Assembly (NCBI GenBank): GCA_026929865.2
Contig: CM049400.1
Location: 15,037,001 to 15,101,000, forward strand
Direction: 5' to 3'
Length of the DNA stretch: 64,000 nt
Origin: Hyperoplus lanceolatus
Lineage: Eukaryota; Chordata; Actinopteri; Uranoscopiformes; Ammodytidae
The position numbers were made by a program, and so were the translations under genes. Shown here one piece after another: positions 25,073 through 36,873 of the stretch; position 1 is the stretch's first letter, and the number at the start of each line of letters is the position of its first letter. The notes beneath the pieces are model-generated. The model did not search any database. It was not told the DNA's origin and was given only the letters and a program-made list of their open reading frames with translations.

Positions 25073-26437
25073 GATCCCATTTCCATTTGTCTTTAACATG
25101 TGGTTTTTGTGATCCGATCACGTGAATACAGCTCTAACTACAAGTGAAAACACTCTCAAGACGCATTGAGATAGGATCACAAAAACCACATTCGGAGGTG
25201 GTTTAGTTTAGTTTATTTTTCCACATACAAATCGATTAAAAAAAACATGTAGTTAAAAAAAAATTAAAATACATGTGTGGATGTGGCAGAAACCTGCACA
25301 GGCTTATATAAAGCCACACCCAAAATACATTTACATAATAATAATAGCAGGTCAGCACACAAGCGCACGCACACACACACACACACACAAAAACATATGT
25401 ATAAATGAAAAAAAAAGAATGCAAAACAATCAAAGAAATTCAGAACAAAACCCAAGACAATAATAAAAAAGATAGAAAAATAAATAAGTTTAAATCAGAT
25501 AGAACAAATCAAAATGTAGTGATACAAATTAATGTTACATCAGTTGTGTCAGATGTGTCTGCATTTATTTGGTAGTGGGAACACCAATATGACTTTTGTC
25601 CACATTAGGGACCGAGTGGATATACGTTGGAAACGCATCACTGGCGTTCATGCAGCTTTTATAGAAGCCTCATGAACGTTAGTTGCATCTGCCAGTATTG
25701 CAAATGACAAGCTTTCTGTCCTCTGTTTTCATTTCACTGCGTACATCTGAAAACAACAAAATTGCTGCTATTGACTGGTGCGTTGCAAGGCAATGACTTC
25801 CCGTTCTTATCTGTTTAAAAATAAAAGTCAACTCGTGTTTGGCTAGTAACAGGCTTTTAATGTGAAGGCGCACAGGCAATATTCTGTTCGCACGTAAAGT
25901 AACTTAACTGCATATAAAGCCGTGTACTGGTGAAGAGTGTATCAGACGTTAGAAAAGCCGCCCGGCGAGCACACATCTTTCACCAGCCAACGTGGCTTAA
26001 TACCTTACTCGCCTCGCCTAAGAGTGTTTACTTTTATATACTATCGATGATATTTAGCCGCATTTGGCGAATGTAGAGCCCTCTAAGCAGTGTTGTGCAT
26101 CGCTCCTCCTTGTCTAAATGAGACAGTAGCCTATCTCGTCAACCTAGACTTGTAATTATCTTTGCATGTAATGCATTTTAATAGCAAATGCGATTAAAAC
26201 TGTGGCACTGTACAGCCCTGTATGTTTACTTGTTTGAACCCCACCGGTTAAAAACAGCAATGTAAACGGAAATTATGTGCATGTTGATTTAAATACAGCG
26301 CGGGTAAATGGAATCGGATCACAAGTAGGCAAATAAGTCACATTTGAAAATACAAGTGTGAACACACGTACTGAGAGCTGTCTACTTGTAACCAGATTCA
26401 AAAAGTCAGATGTTAATCCCAGGTGGAAACAGGGTCT
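25073..26437. mobile_element. TIR element resembling a common fish 'TGTTTCCACCTG' repeat, degraded
   Basis: The left end GATCCCATTTCCATTTGTCT and the complement of the right end (GACCCTGTTTCCACCTGGGA) align. The alignment extends inward through ATTAACAT, GATCCGATCAC and ACAGCTCT blocks on both sides. A short inner inverted pair (TGTGGTTTTTGTGATCC near 25099 and its complement near 25177) is also present. It abuts the previous element. Contents are AT-rich and include a CA run at 25370-25390. Confidence 0.48.
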
Positions 26438-29400
26438 AAGACTATATGAGCCAATCTTAATCCTGATTTCCATGTTTATAAAACTGTTGAATGTTCTTTA
26501 CCTATTCAAGCTATACTACAATCACAAACATCAGGCCTTGGAGCCACAGTTGCAGAGCAACAAAGATACATTACCTGGCACATTTATACCGTGGTGAAGA
26601 ACTCTCTGTTGTGAGCCTGCCAGCATGCTGTGTTGTTGTGAGAGGGGAGCCCACACTGCTGCGCAGCCTGGCTGTCTCTGGGTTATGTGTGCAGGTATGG
26701 GGGCGTATTTGCAGAGAGGAGAGAGAAAATGAAAGATAGGAGCCATAGCCAGAGAGCTGTCCCTGAGTGATGCTGCTCCGCTCCCAGCAGCACCCTGTCA
26801 ACTCCAAATGAGAAATTTCAGACATCCAGTGAGGTAGCGCTTGAAAGTGGAAATGTTTTCCCACCACTGCTGTGCCCTTTTTTGGACAATAACTTTAAAA
26901 GTTAGTTGGCCGACCTTCAAGTGGAGAAATGATAATGGATTCCGTTCATCTCAAGGCAAGTGTTAAGTTGATTGGTAGATGAAACGGTGTGAAAATGCAT
27001 GCTGTTTCAAGATGAAATAGGCAATGCTGGCAACCTGTCATTTGACTTATGTGCCTATGCTTTGAACTGTGGCCTGTATCTCTTTTAAGGATTAATATTA
27101 AACATTTGTTAATGTGGGAAGATACATGTGAGTACTCCTTAGATCATGGTTCAGGAATGTCTGCAATAATGAAATGATCAAAGGGAAGACCAAAGCCTTT
27201 CTGTTGATGATCGCTTCCCGTCAGATCACCTCAAAGCCTGGCCATTTTCTTGTGAGTACTGTAATGTAGCTGCATCTGTGTGTGTCTGTAAATGTGGCTT
27301 AATCATAGCTCATCAAAAAGCTCAACATAAAAGAAATACAATACGAATTGAACATGATAAAAGAAGCCTTGGGATTCACTAAAAAAGTCAGATATGGTAG
27401 TGGGAACTGATCATGTGCTGACATATATTCATTCCCTCTTAGTCAGGCAGAAGGGCACATTCATGTTTTAATCATTTTGGAATATTTTTAAAATGATGAC
27501 TACAAATAAAGTCAAATCCAAGTGACTTTGGGCTGAGAGTAAAAGAAAAATAATGGGCCCACAACATTATTTCTAAATTCAACTGGGCAGGTTCTCTGAT
27601 AGGACTAATACAACATGGCCTTGACAGATAATGACAGACTCTGGACCTCGCTCACTGTCTATTGTGGATGTTTTTGGGACTAAAGTCCTCTGTTATTCTG
27701 AGTAAGTTATTAGAAAACGTCATTCCAATGTGGGAAGCTAAAAAATAAATAAAATAAAAATGTTTAACTCAGTTAGCATGGTTGGACAATTGGTTAGTTA
27801 TAGAAAACCACTATTTCCTAGATTACCTTTTTAAGTCTTTGGTGTGCATGTGCAGTATAATATCCGCTGAGCAGAACATTTTCGTCAAAGGGGTCAGCTG
27901 TCCCAATAACCTGTGACCAAAGCCGTTTCTGAACTGCTGATGTTGCTGTTTCACGTCATATGAGTCAGTCTTTCATGTCACTGGCTTATTGTTCAGAAAA
28001 TGTGTCTGGAATGGAAACAATTCAGTTGCGTGCAATATTGTGGAATCTTTAAACTCCAGCAAGTATATTGTAGTGTTCATTCAGTCAGATCTGTGTTGAG
28101 AGCAGTTATACATTCTAGGTAATGGCACCATGCAGTGTGTGTTATCGGCTGTTAACCATCACCCACTCTATTGTTCCTTGTGTAGCTCTCATGTGCCATG
28201 TGCAATTGCTTAAAGCTTGTGTGCAGTGCATGAAACATATAGCCTACAGATAACACATAATATATGTATGTCATCATTAGATTATGATTAATGTGCACAT
28301 GTGAATTCACAGTTGGCTGCACTCGAAACACACCTTAATGCACGTGGCAGAAGTAGAAGTAACTCAAATTGTTACATAGACTCCCCCATGAAACTCCCTT
28401 AAGATGTTAGAAAATGATTACAGCCAAGTTAGCAATGTTTAATATAACAGAGGTGTACATATACAGTTTAAAACAACAAAGAAACATTTGGGCATTTTAA
28501 AATGTGATAGATTTTAACCAATCCCCATGAACTGCTATTCATGATTGTATGATATTTTTTTATAGATAGAACAGAGATAGATTGGATACAGGGAAGTGAG
28601 GGGGCAAGACATTCAGCAAAGGGCTGTAATCGAGCCCTGGCTGCTTGTTACAGATTGTAACATTATTGTAGACCACAAATGTGCCCTCTCCAAGTTGGAA
28701 CATGCTACGAGTGAATTATCTTTCCAATTGTCGCGGTTATAAGTTTTAAACTGAGTATTGAGTTTCCCCTTATTATTCTTCGGTATGTTTACCAATATTT
28801 GGCAATGGACCCCCCTCCTCCGCAATCACTAGTGAAGCTGTAGTGCCGGGCTCATTACACAGTCACTGAAAATGAATACCCTGTCTTCCAATTAGAGTGA
28901 GAGATTTGATGAAACGGACCTCTTCTGGCAATGATTTAATTAGTTGATCTTACTCAGGAGACCCAGGTACTCCAGGGTGAAATAACCATGCACCATTAAT
29001 TTACACTATGAATAAAATTAAATGCATATTATTTTCTTTTAAAATGACAATACGGCGGATGCTCTTTCAACAACTAATATTCCAACGTACATTACTAAAG
29101 CTATTCATTTTTCAGGAGGAAACATAAGACTCATGTGTTTTTACTGTCGCTTTTGTAGCTGTTTCGGCGAGAGCAAACAATATAAAGGACAGGGAGGGAT
29201 TTCCTCTGCTATTGAAAACGTACCTGAGGCATGCTTTTGTAGGAATTTAGTAAGTCTAGCTTAGCAATTCTCCTACTCTGTCTGCTCTAAAATGAGATCG
29301 ATAGCATTTAAACCCTGACTGCTGGGATTGGAGTGCTGTTGGAGTAAAATGTCAGGCATCCAAATACTCTTTTATTCAATGTTGTGTTGAGGGAGCATGT

Positions 29401-29910
29401 TCGACCAGTATTTTCTCACATGGGTATTGTGTAAAAGATCTAAAACCCCAACACACGTTCCTACCTTCATGTAGTTCAACGGACTACACCTAATAATGCA
29501 CACCACAGGGAGAAAAAAACAACCCAAAACCTATCCAATATGAAAGAAAAAAACTAAAACTGAACTTTATATAAATTAAATAAATATAAATGATAAATAT
29601 AAATAAGTTATACATATAAATACCTAATGCAGTTTAGACACCAATGGAAAGCTTAATGGCAACAATTACATTTATTACACGTTACCAGGAAGTGGGCCCA
29701 CACCATGATGATTGGAGTTTAAAGACCTACTTCACCGGTGCGAATGTGAAGGTGTATTAAACTCTAAGATCCTATGTTGTATAAATGTGCAACATTTTTT
29801 AAATCGGTTCATCCAAGCCTGAGAAAAGGCAGAAAGAGTGTTTCATGGTATCACTGTCTAACCCTACATTTTACAGATGTGACATCACTTCTGTAAAAAT
29901 GTAGGGTTGG
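26438..29910. other. Single-copy sequence, no gene recognised
   Basis: No domain-bearing frame. 28850-29000 includes homeobox-type TTAATTAG motifs and could be a conserved non-coding element. A short inverted pair (CTACATTTTACAGATG and the AAAATGTAGGG block, 29865-29905) precedes LTR-like copy B. Confidence 0.45.
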
Positions 29911-29915
29911 ACAGC

Positions 29916-30486
29916 TGTTAGGAAAAATATTTCTAATTTTAATGTTATTATGCCCCCCCCCCCTCATTAATTTGCATTTACCCATTGTATAATCATTTAA
30001 ACAATTTATATATTCTTCACATTTGACTTTAATAAATGTTCTCACTTCATTCTTGGTGCTTTGGAGACGAGGAGGTAGAACAGCAATACAACTGAAGCTG
30101 ATTTTCCCATAAGATAAGCAACATTCCTGAGGCCAGAGGTTCTGCTAGAACAAAGGCCTTTCTGGCCAAGCAAGTTTTAGACACTTTCTCAAGGCTGGGA
30201 AGCTTAACCTAATCAGTAAAGTTCAGCAGAGGACGTCCGGAACGAAGAGGATGGTCCCAGAATACACATGGCAACAATAAATTGCCACCCTGTTTAGAGA
30301 TAATATAATAGCTCTGTTGTCGAGAGAGGGCTCACTTTCTTTTTGACTTTTGCTGTGCCTGCATCACCTGTCCTGTGATATCACTTCATTAAACATCCTC
30401 TGAGAACTTGGAAACTTTTCTCCAGTCATTCTTTATTTTTGCCTTCCATATTTCCGAATAAACAAACACGTATTTTTATTGTTGTT
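29916..30486 (+). repeat. LTR-like repeat, copy B (probable solo LTR)
   Basis: Same family as 15840-16419, in the opposite orientation. It starts TGTTAGG, with a C-run at 29953-29963, a shared AAGCTTAACC block, the shared TGATATCACTTCATTAAA block, and a 3' end near AATAAACAAACACG. It is flanked by a perfect 5-bp duplication ACAGC (29911-29915 and 30487-30491). No internal coding region lies beside it. Confidence 0.6.
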
Positions 30487-30491
30487 ACAGC

Positions 30492-32208
30492 TGAGCCAAG
30501 GGAAGACTGAGGGAAGAAAAACCTCTTTCATTACATCTTAATAGCGATTTTATAATGATTGAACTCCGGTTCCGTATGGGTGAAGTATTCCCTTAAATTA
30601 CACAGCTCCTGATGTCTCCTTGACTTTATCATGCATCCAAACAAAGACCAAAAGGGAACTGACATTGCATGGTCAAATATAATGTGCCTCAGGTAATATG
30701 GGAAAACATATTTTCTGTGCTGATTCTTGTATTGCAGCTTAAAACAGGACAAACACTGTGTAATATACACATCTAAAACCAGGAAACTGTTATGAACTTA
30801 TCATAACACAATATGTATGTTGGGATGTCGTGCACTCTTTCAAAATGGATGTGTCCTTTTGGGTTGATCCCCGACCACTGTTCAGGGAAACGGAATACTT
30901 TCTTCTGAGATCCTGTGGAGAAGAAAGTCACACAATCTGAGCACTACACAGTTTTAGAGCATATACAGTCTTCCTATGTATATATATACAGATACACACA
31001 TGTGAATCAGAATATCAAATGTGTAACTTTATTGCCATTCATGACATTTAAACTTCCAATATTACACTATGTGCTTTTACATTCAGAAGCAAAGAAGGCA
31101 AAGCTTTTCTTAAAAGATACCTTGAGCAGCGCAAAAGTTAGAGAACTGCAACAAGCCAACGAGCACCCGGGCCAAGTGGGCGTGTAAAGATCTTCTGGCT
31201 GGGCTGCCTGCTGAGAAGAAGACACAGAGCCTCTGGCCAATCGGGGCCGAGACATATCGACTCAGAGCGAGTCGCCATGTGGCAACCGATCTAGACAAAG
31301 ATGCCAACGATCCTGAGCTTCTCCCCCTCCTTTTCATTTCCCCAAGAGTGGAGGTTGAGGCAATAGTTAAATTAGAGTAATAAATATAAATCTCTCATCA
31401 ATATAGTAATGATACTGAACTGCTTCAATTATTCTTCCTTTTGGCTTCCCATTCATCTCAAAACTATAATGACAGCGTGTTCAATTAATTTTGACCATTT
31501 TAGGCCAAAGCTACCAGACACTGTTTGCCATCTTTGAATTATTATTCACTGCTCAATATCTGAGGCATCATTCATTCGTTCATTTATAAATAACTTGATT
31601 ATGTGATTTGTTTGTATGAAGCATTACTGTTATCAAGCCGAAAAACATAATGGCTGCCTCTGGATTTGACAGTGAATTTATTTAATTCATTGGTAATCCT
31701 TTTCCATTTTTCTAATGTTGGTGCCCTGAGGTAAATTTGATGCAAAGTGTAAAACTGCTTAATTCTAAATATTTTCTGATAGCCACAAGTTGAGTACATT
31801 CACTCGTCTTCATCTGTGTTGTTATGAATTCCATAGTTTGGTACTAACTTTATTAAGTGGTAACCACTACACTAAAAATATCAATCACAACAATACCTCA
31901 TATGATTGAGGAAATAAAAAATATATATAGTCTTTGAGGGGAAATATGTTATAGTTACCTATGCACAGTTATGTGTTTTGTTACTGATATGCAGTATCTG
32001 CAATTTTTGCCTTCTAAAGAATTTTATAAAAATTCACCTTGCAAACTAAAGGCTGAAGAGAAATGTGTGTGCAGACAGTATACTGACAGTAGTTATTGAT
32101 TTGAAAAAAAAAAAAACGTTTTTGGGATAGATGCTTGCTAATGTAGTTGTGGACCAGACATAGGCAAAGCACCTTGGTTGAGGTACCCTGTGGCTCAAGT
32201 GTTTTCAT
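30492..32208. other. Single-copy sequence, no gene recognised
   Basis: Non-coding, with short frames only. 31080-31330 is somewhat GC-richer, but the overlapping frames there on both strands show no domain. Confidence 0.45.
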
Positions 32209-32461
32209 CAATCCACCAGTGGCGTGGCGTGGGGATTTTTTTTGAGGAAGCCAAGTGAGACAACACCTTTAATCTACATGTTTATTGGAAGGTGGGGGAC
32301 AGAAAAGAGTAGGCTACGTCGCAGCTTGTATTTAATGTAACTACAAGAGCTATTATAGCGCCTGGTCACTTTACCAGGACTTGCACACACCTGTAATCTG
32401 TCCGACACCGCTCGTTCACTCTCTCTCTCTCTCTCACTCACTCACACACCTCTAATCGTTT

Positions 32462-32528
32462 TATTTTTCATTTTCCTTTATTTATTCTCGAAAGATCAAT
32501 TGAGGGTTACCCTCTTTTACAATGACGT
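32462..32528 (-). repeat. Retroposon tail split by the solo LTR (left part)
   Basis: This stretch (TTTATTTATTCTCGAAAGAT, then TTGAGGG and TTTTACAATG) matches 60391-60455 closely. Its last few bases lie on the far side of the LTR at 35293-35300. The TTTATTTAT start read in reverse looks like the 3' tail of a LINE or SINE. Confidence 0.55.
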
Positions 32529-33029
32529 TGTAGCAGGTACAGGTGGTTCAGATTAATTCAGCTATTAGAAATTAATCTGATGATTAATAATACTTTAATA
32601 ATTTATTAAAGTTCAAAAGGGGCACCACCATTCATTCAAGAATGGAAAAGTAATAGCAAATTGTCTCGTTTAATCAAAGGATTTATTCTCAAATGTTGAT
32701 TAGCTTAATGTTCAGTTAAACAAATCAACATTAGCAAATCCTAGTCTCAATGATCATTTCCATAAAATAATGTAATCAAGTAATTACTATTATAAATTTG
32801 GTAATATGATTTTAACACTGAAGGCTACAGAATCTTTCACTTGTTGATTGTTGACACTCCAATAATATCCACACAAATAAATCACTAACACTTCTGGTTA
32901 CAATATAAGAATATTTATTTTTAACCACAATGAAACCTAAGGTAACATCTGTTTTATACACGCATAAAGCAAATACACTTAATCAAAGAAAAACGTCTAG
33001 AACATTGTTGTTTATACAGCCATATACCA

Positions 33030-33032
<3 letters not shown>

Positions 33033-33098
<66 letters not shown>
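33033..33098. repeat. (TG)n microsatellite inside the solo LTR
   Basis: About 33 uninterrupted TG units within the LTR at 32529-35292, near its midpoint between AT-rich and GC-richer halves. Confidence 0.97.
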
Positions 33099-33102
<4 letters not shown>

Positions 33103-34257
33103 GAAGTAAGAAAAGGGACGGGGGAGTTCTCACGTGACTTAGGACTCGAGAGGCACAAAATGGCGACCAAAATAGACTAGGTTATTAATGCCACAAAATG
33201 GCGTCCCTGGATGGCTAGTCTAGGCTATTCTACTTCCACCCGATGGGGGAAGTGACTACCACGGGTACTCAAAAGGGCGTCTACCTTTAGAACAAAGGAC
33301 CTGACGAATGGTATTTGAGGCGGGGAATTTCGAAAAAACACTAGCTCTTTAAATGGGATTCTATCAAAGATCTTAACACCAATCCTATCTGATAAAGGCT
33401 ACCATAAGGGTTATCTAACGTGTGTGTACGTGCGTGCAGGAGAGGAAGAGGAGGAAAGACCACGCTTGAGCGCGGGGAGGGGGAAAAAGAAAGATGTGAG
33501 GTTTTTAAAACATACAGCAGACTTAAAACCACACTGCAGCGTTGAATAAAATGACCAAACTTTCCCGTTTTGGCTCTCCGTGGGGGGAGGACAAACGGAG
33601 ATAGATCACACAGCTTGATCAAAATAGCAAACACAAATTCGAAAATAAACAGTATTGTTGACACTTTAAAAAGTAATAATAACTAAACATCTGCCCAGGT
33701 AATTATCATGTCAAAATCTCACTTGTTGGAAAACTAGTTTCCGCTGCTCGTCTTCGTTGTGGCGGGCAGCCAATCCTTTCCGGACTGACGGGGCTCACAA
33801 GACGGCGATCCAATCCAGGCTCCGAGCCTTTGGCGGTCGGGGAGCTGGTCTCTGCGGTCTTCCGATCGCAGGAGAGAGGCAAAAGGGGCACCGCTGATTC
33901 TGTGCGGAGGGTGGCGATCGAGGACAACTTGATCGGCTTACGGTCCGCGGTCCAAGAGGCTAAGTTTCTGGGTAAACCGCCTGCTTCCCGTGTCCTTCTG
34001 GTCGTTCCAAAGGAACATCTTTAACTCACTCGGTTGTTTTAGGTATCGCCGCGGCCGCAGTGATAGCTTTCGTAAAACAGGTGGTGGTTGGTTGTGGGAT
34101 CGAAGGAGGGCCCGGTAGGTCTGTACAGACTTGTTGTTTCTATATGTGGTCCAGCCAACAGCCGGTCACTAGAAAGAAAGAGGAAGCCGCGGGGCATCCT
34201 TTTAAAGGTCCCGGCGTTCCACCGGGGTGGAGTTCCCGGCTAGCGTTTGGGTACGCC

Positions 34258-35203
34258 CTAGTCTCGCAAAGCCAGACCAAACTACAGCAAGTAGTATGGT
34301 CTGGAAGCACTCCGTTTAGAGCCGTCTATTCTGGGGGGAAACTGGGCTGGCCTGTTTTTATTTCTTTAAACCAATCACAATCATCTACGGCCAGGCCCCC
34401 AGGATTGTGCCTTTTCCGAGCAGCCAGCATGGACAGGTGGCCACGCCTGGTATAACACGCATTAGACTGTCTGGGACGGGTCCGTAAATCAAAATGGCGA
34501 TCATATGAGCTCAGCCCCATTCATTCCCAATACAATTTTCGTCTAACAAGAATGTATCTCCGCTAAATTTTTCTGGATATCAATCAAAGGCTCATACTTT
34601 TCTTTAGACCATGTACTAATAGGATGGAAGTTTTCGCTTTTCAAAACGCCACCGAAAGCGTTTTATAGCCGTTTAATTTTCAGTTTTAGCCGTTAGGCGT
34701 GTAGCCGCTAAAAGGAGTCGTAGTGAAACAACCGTTGCTTCGGCCGGCCCGGCCTCCGATGGCGGGAGGAATCTTTGTTTATCACTATATTACTTTACAA
34801 CGACGGGGTGTAATTTAAAGATTACATACAGAGAATCATCGGGGATTAGTAACTTATACTTCCATGGTCGATAAACAATGCAACTGTGCCCGTCCCGCTT
34901 AGCTTAATGCACGGACATATTATAACGTGACACTGCTCAAGAATGAAACGTACCCTGCGCGTCATGCTTTAGGGGTGTGCCTGGCTCACATGAAAGCAGT
35001 ATGGCAGCTTCCTTGTTGCTTCTCTGCGCCAATGAGCAGCTTCATAGGAATTAATGGGCGCCATGTTTCAATACGGTGTCCATTTCTTTATATGTCCATG
35101 TCTACGGCGGGGCTAACCCCGGGAAGCAGCCAATGGAGGCATAGCGTTGTTTGCCGACGCCAGCGCTTAATAGACGCTGGCGGAAGTGGTCAAGCCAGAC
35201 TAG
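34258..35203. mobile_element. MITE with CTAGTCT ends inside the solo LTR
   Basis: The ends are short inverted repeats CTAGTCT and AGACTAG, flanked by the 7-bp direct repeat GTACGCC (34251-34257 and 35204-35210). The interior is non-coding and about 946 bp. Superfamily is uncertain; duplication length suggests hAT or P type. Confidence 0.62.
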
Positions 35204-35525
35204 GTACGCCCACCTGAAGAGGTAAAGGTGTACTGCAGTGTTTTGGCCGCACGGTGGCGGCACAGAGCTGTCCATAGGTTTGACCCCCTACAACGTCGAG
35301 TTATTAAATTATACATTGTATTATAAATGCACCCCCCCACCCCGACCGGAATGCACAACTAGCCGCTTAATGCCCAATACAGATTCAAATTCATTCACAA
35401 TATAATTAGGGGGCGTTTTATAGGCTATTTTAAGTTTCACGTTCACGTGAGACACAACTCACACAATCAGTTATGTGCTTGACATACACACATACTTTCT
35501 ATACATCCTTTTTGTTTAAGAACTA

Positions 35526-35850
35526 GGTCACTTTACCAGGACTTGCACATGCCTGTAATCTGTCCGACACCGCTCGTTCGCTCACTCACTCACTCACTCA
35601 CTCTCTCACTCACACACCTCCTAATCGTTTTACTAAATCATACATTGTATTATAAATGCACCCCCCACCCCGACCGGAATGCACAACTAGCCTCTTGCCC
35701 AATACAGATTCGAATTCATTCACAATATAATTAGGGGATGTTTTATAGGCTATTTTAAGTTTCACGTTTACGTGAGACACGACTCACACAATCAGTTAGG
35801 TGCTTGACATACACATACTTTCTATACATCCTTTTCGTTTAAGAACTAGG
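35526..35850 (+). repeat. Second unit of a tandem duplication inside the hAT
   Basis: From GGTCACTTTACCAGGACTTG to AAGAACTAGG this unit repeats sequence found in two pieces at 32364-32461 and 35301-35527. The first unit was therefore interrupted by the retroposon tail plus solo LTR, while this one was not. It includes a CACT/CT-rich stretch and a CACCCCGACCGGAATGCAC block present in both units. Confidence 0.75.
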
Positions 35851-36465
35851 CCAAATGTTCATTATACAACACTACTTAAGACCACCCAGAATTACTTCAG
35901 TGGATACCAATGCAACTTAATCAAGGCACAATAAAATAACACAAAACATAACATATAGCTAAACGGACAGTAAAGGGAACAGTTAACCCGCGCCGGGAGA
36001 AGGTGTGTATTTTACTCACTATTTGTAGAGGAAGGCCATTAGCTGAAGATTGCCGCTACCAGCTAGCCACTCGGTGCAGACATAGTTCTCCTCTCCACAG
36101 CATTGGCCTGCCGTCAGAATTGATTTTTAATGGCTCCTCAATTGGCAGTTTGGTAAAATAATGTTTTCTAAATACTCAAAATCTTCAAAATCCCTAACTG
36201 TTCTTGCTAATATGATAACAATGCAAACATGGTAATCTCTCGCCATTGTTATTGTTGTTAAATTTCAGTGACGTTGATAATGATGCTTTGATTTGATTGG
36301 TGTGAAGCCAAGGGCCGAGTGGCTTCCCTTGGCACCCTCATGACACCCTCCTGACCAATCACAGGAGGGCAGTGTCAAGACAATAGCCTCACCTGATTGG
36401 TCAATCCTTCTTTCTTTTTTTCACCAAGGGATGCCTGCTCGGACTGGCTTCCTCGCGGACATACA

Positions 36466-36873
36466 GGTTGCGTTCCGAATCGCATACTTTCTACTATATA
36501 GTATGTAGAAAAAAGATTTAGGATGTCCCGATTCTTGTGGCCAGATTTAGCATGGTTAGAAGTACCCGGATGTCCTACTTCATGCGGCCAAGATTGTTAG
36601 TGTTGAAAACTGCATCCTATTTGGGCGATTCTGACCCACAATCCAGTGTGCACGTGAAGTGACGTAACATCGACGAAGCCTCCATATGAAAACAAACGGG
36701 GATGCGACGGATATAAAAGCAAGAGGCAAGATCAAGGAGCCATGTTATGATGAAATAAGAGAGTAAAATATGTCCCAATAGTATGGCTACTGCATTCTAA
36801 CTAGATTTTTTTTATCGTCGGATGTAGTATGTAGAATAGAAAAAAGAAAGAGTATGCGATTCGGAACGCAACC
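36466..36873. mobile_element. Short TIR element (GGTTGCGTTCCGAA ends)
   Basis: Perfect 23-bp terminal inverted repeats begin GGTTGCGTTCCGAATCGCAT. The 408-bp interior is non-coding. Its ends resemble those of the element at 44289-45076 (common form GGYTGYGTTCSGAA), so the two belong to one MITE group. No clear target duplication is seen. It lies within the 32-37 kb hAT. Confidence 0.65.

Larger units (their letters stand above)
32529..35292. repeat. Long solo LTR (about 1.8 kb without its own insertion)
   Basis: It runs TGTAGCAGG...CCCCTACA (TG...CA) between 4-bp duplications ACGT (32525-32528 and 35293-35296). The flanks rejoin exactly: the bases before it and the CGAGTT after it match the uninterrupted repeat at 60391-60465. 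It includes a GT microsatellite (33033-33098), then a GC-richer half. The MITE at 34258-35203 lies inside it. It is a fossil with no internal genes. The retroelement family is not identifiable from the LTR alone. Confidence 0.7.

Noticed and set aside
30915-31337. Open frames of 62-90 codons on both strands
   Set aside because: Mutually overlapping, no domain, no splice or start context that stands out.
33341-34455. Open frames up to 131 codons in the GC-richer half of the solo LTR
   Set aside because: They lie on both strands within LTR sequence and show no domain, and one extends into the MITE at 34258.
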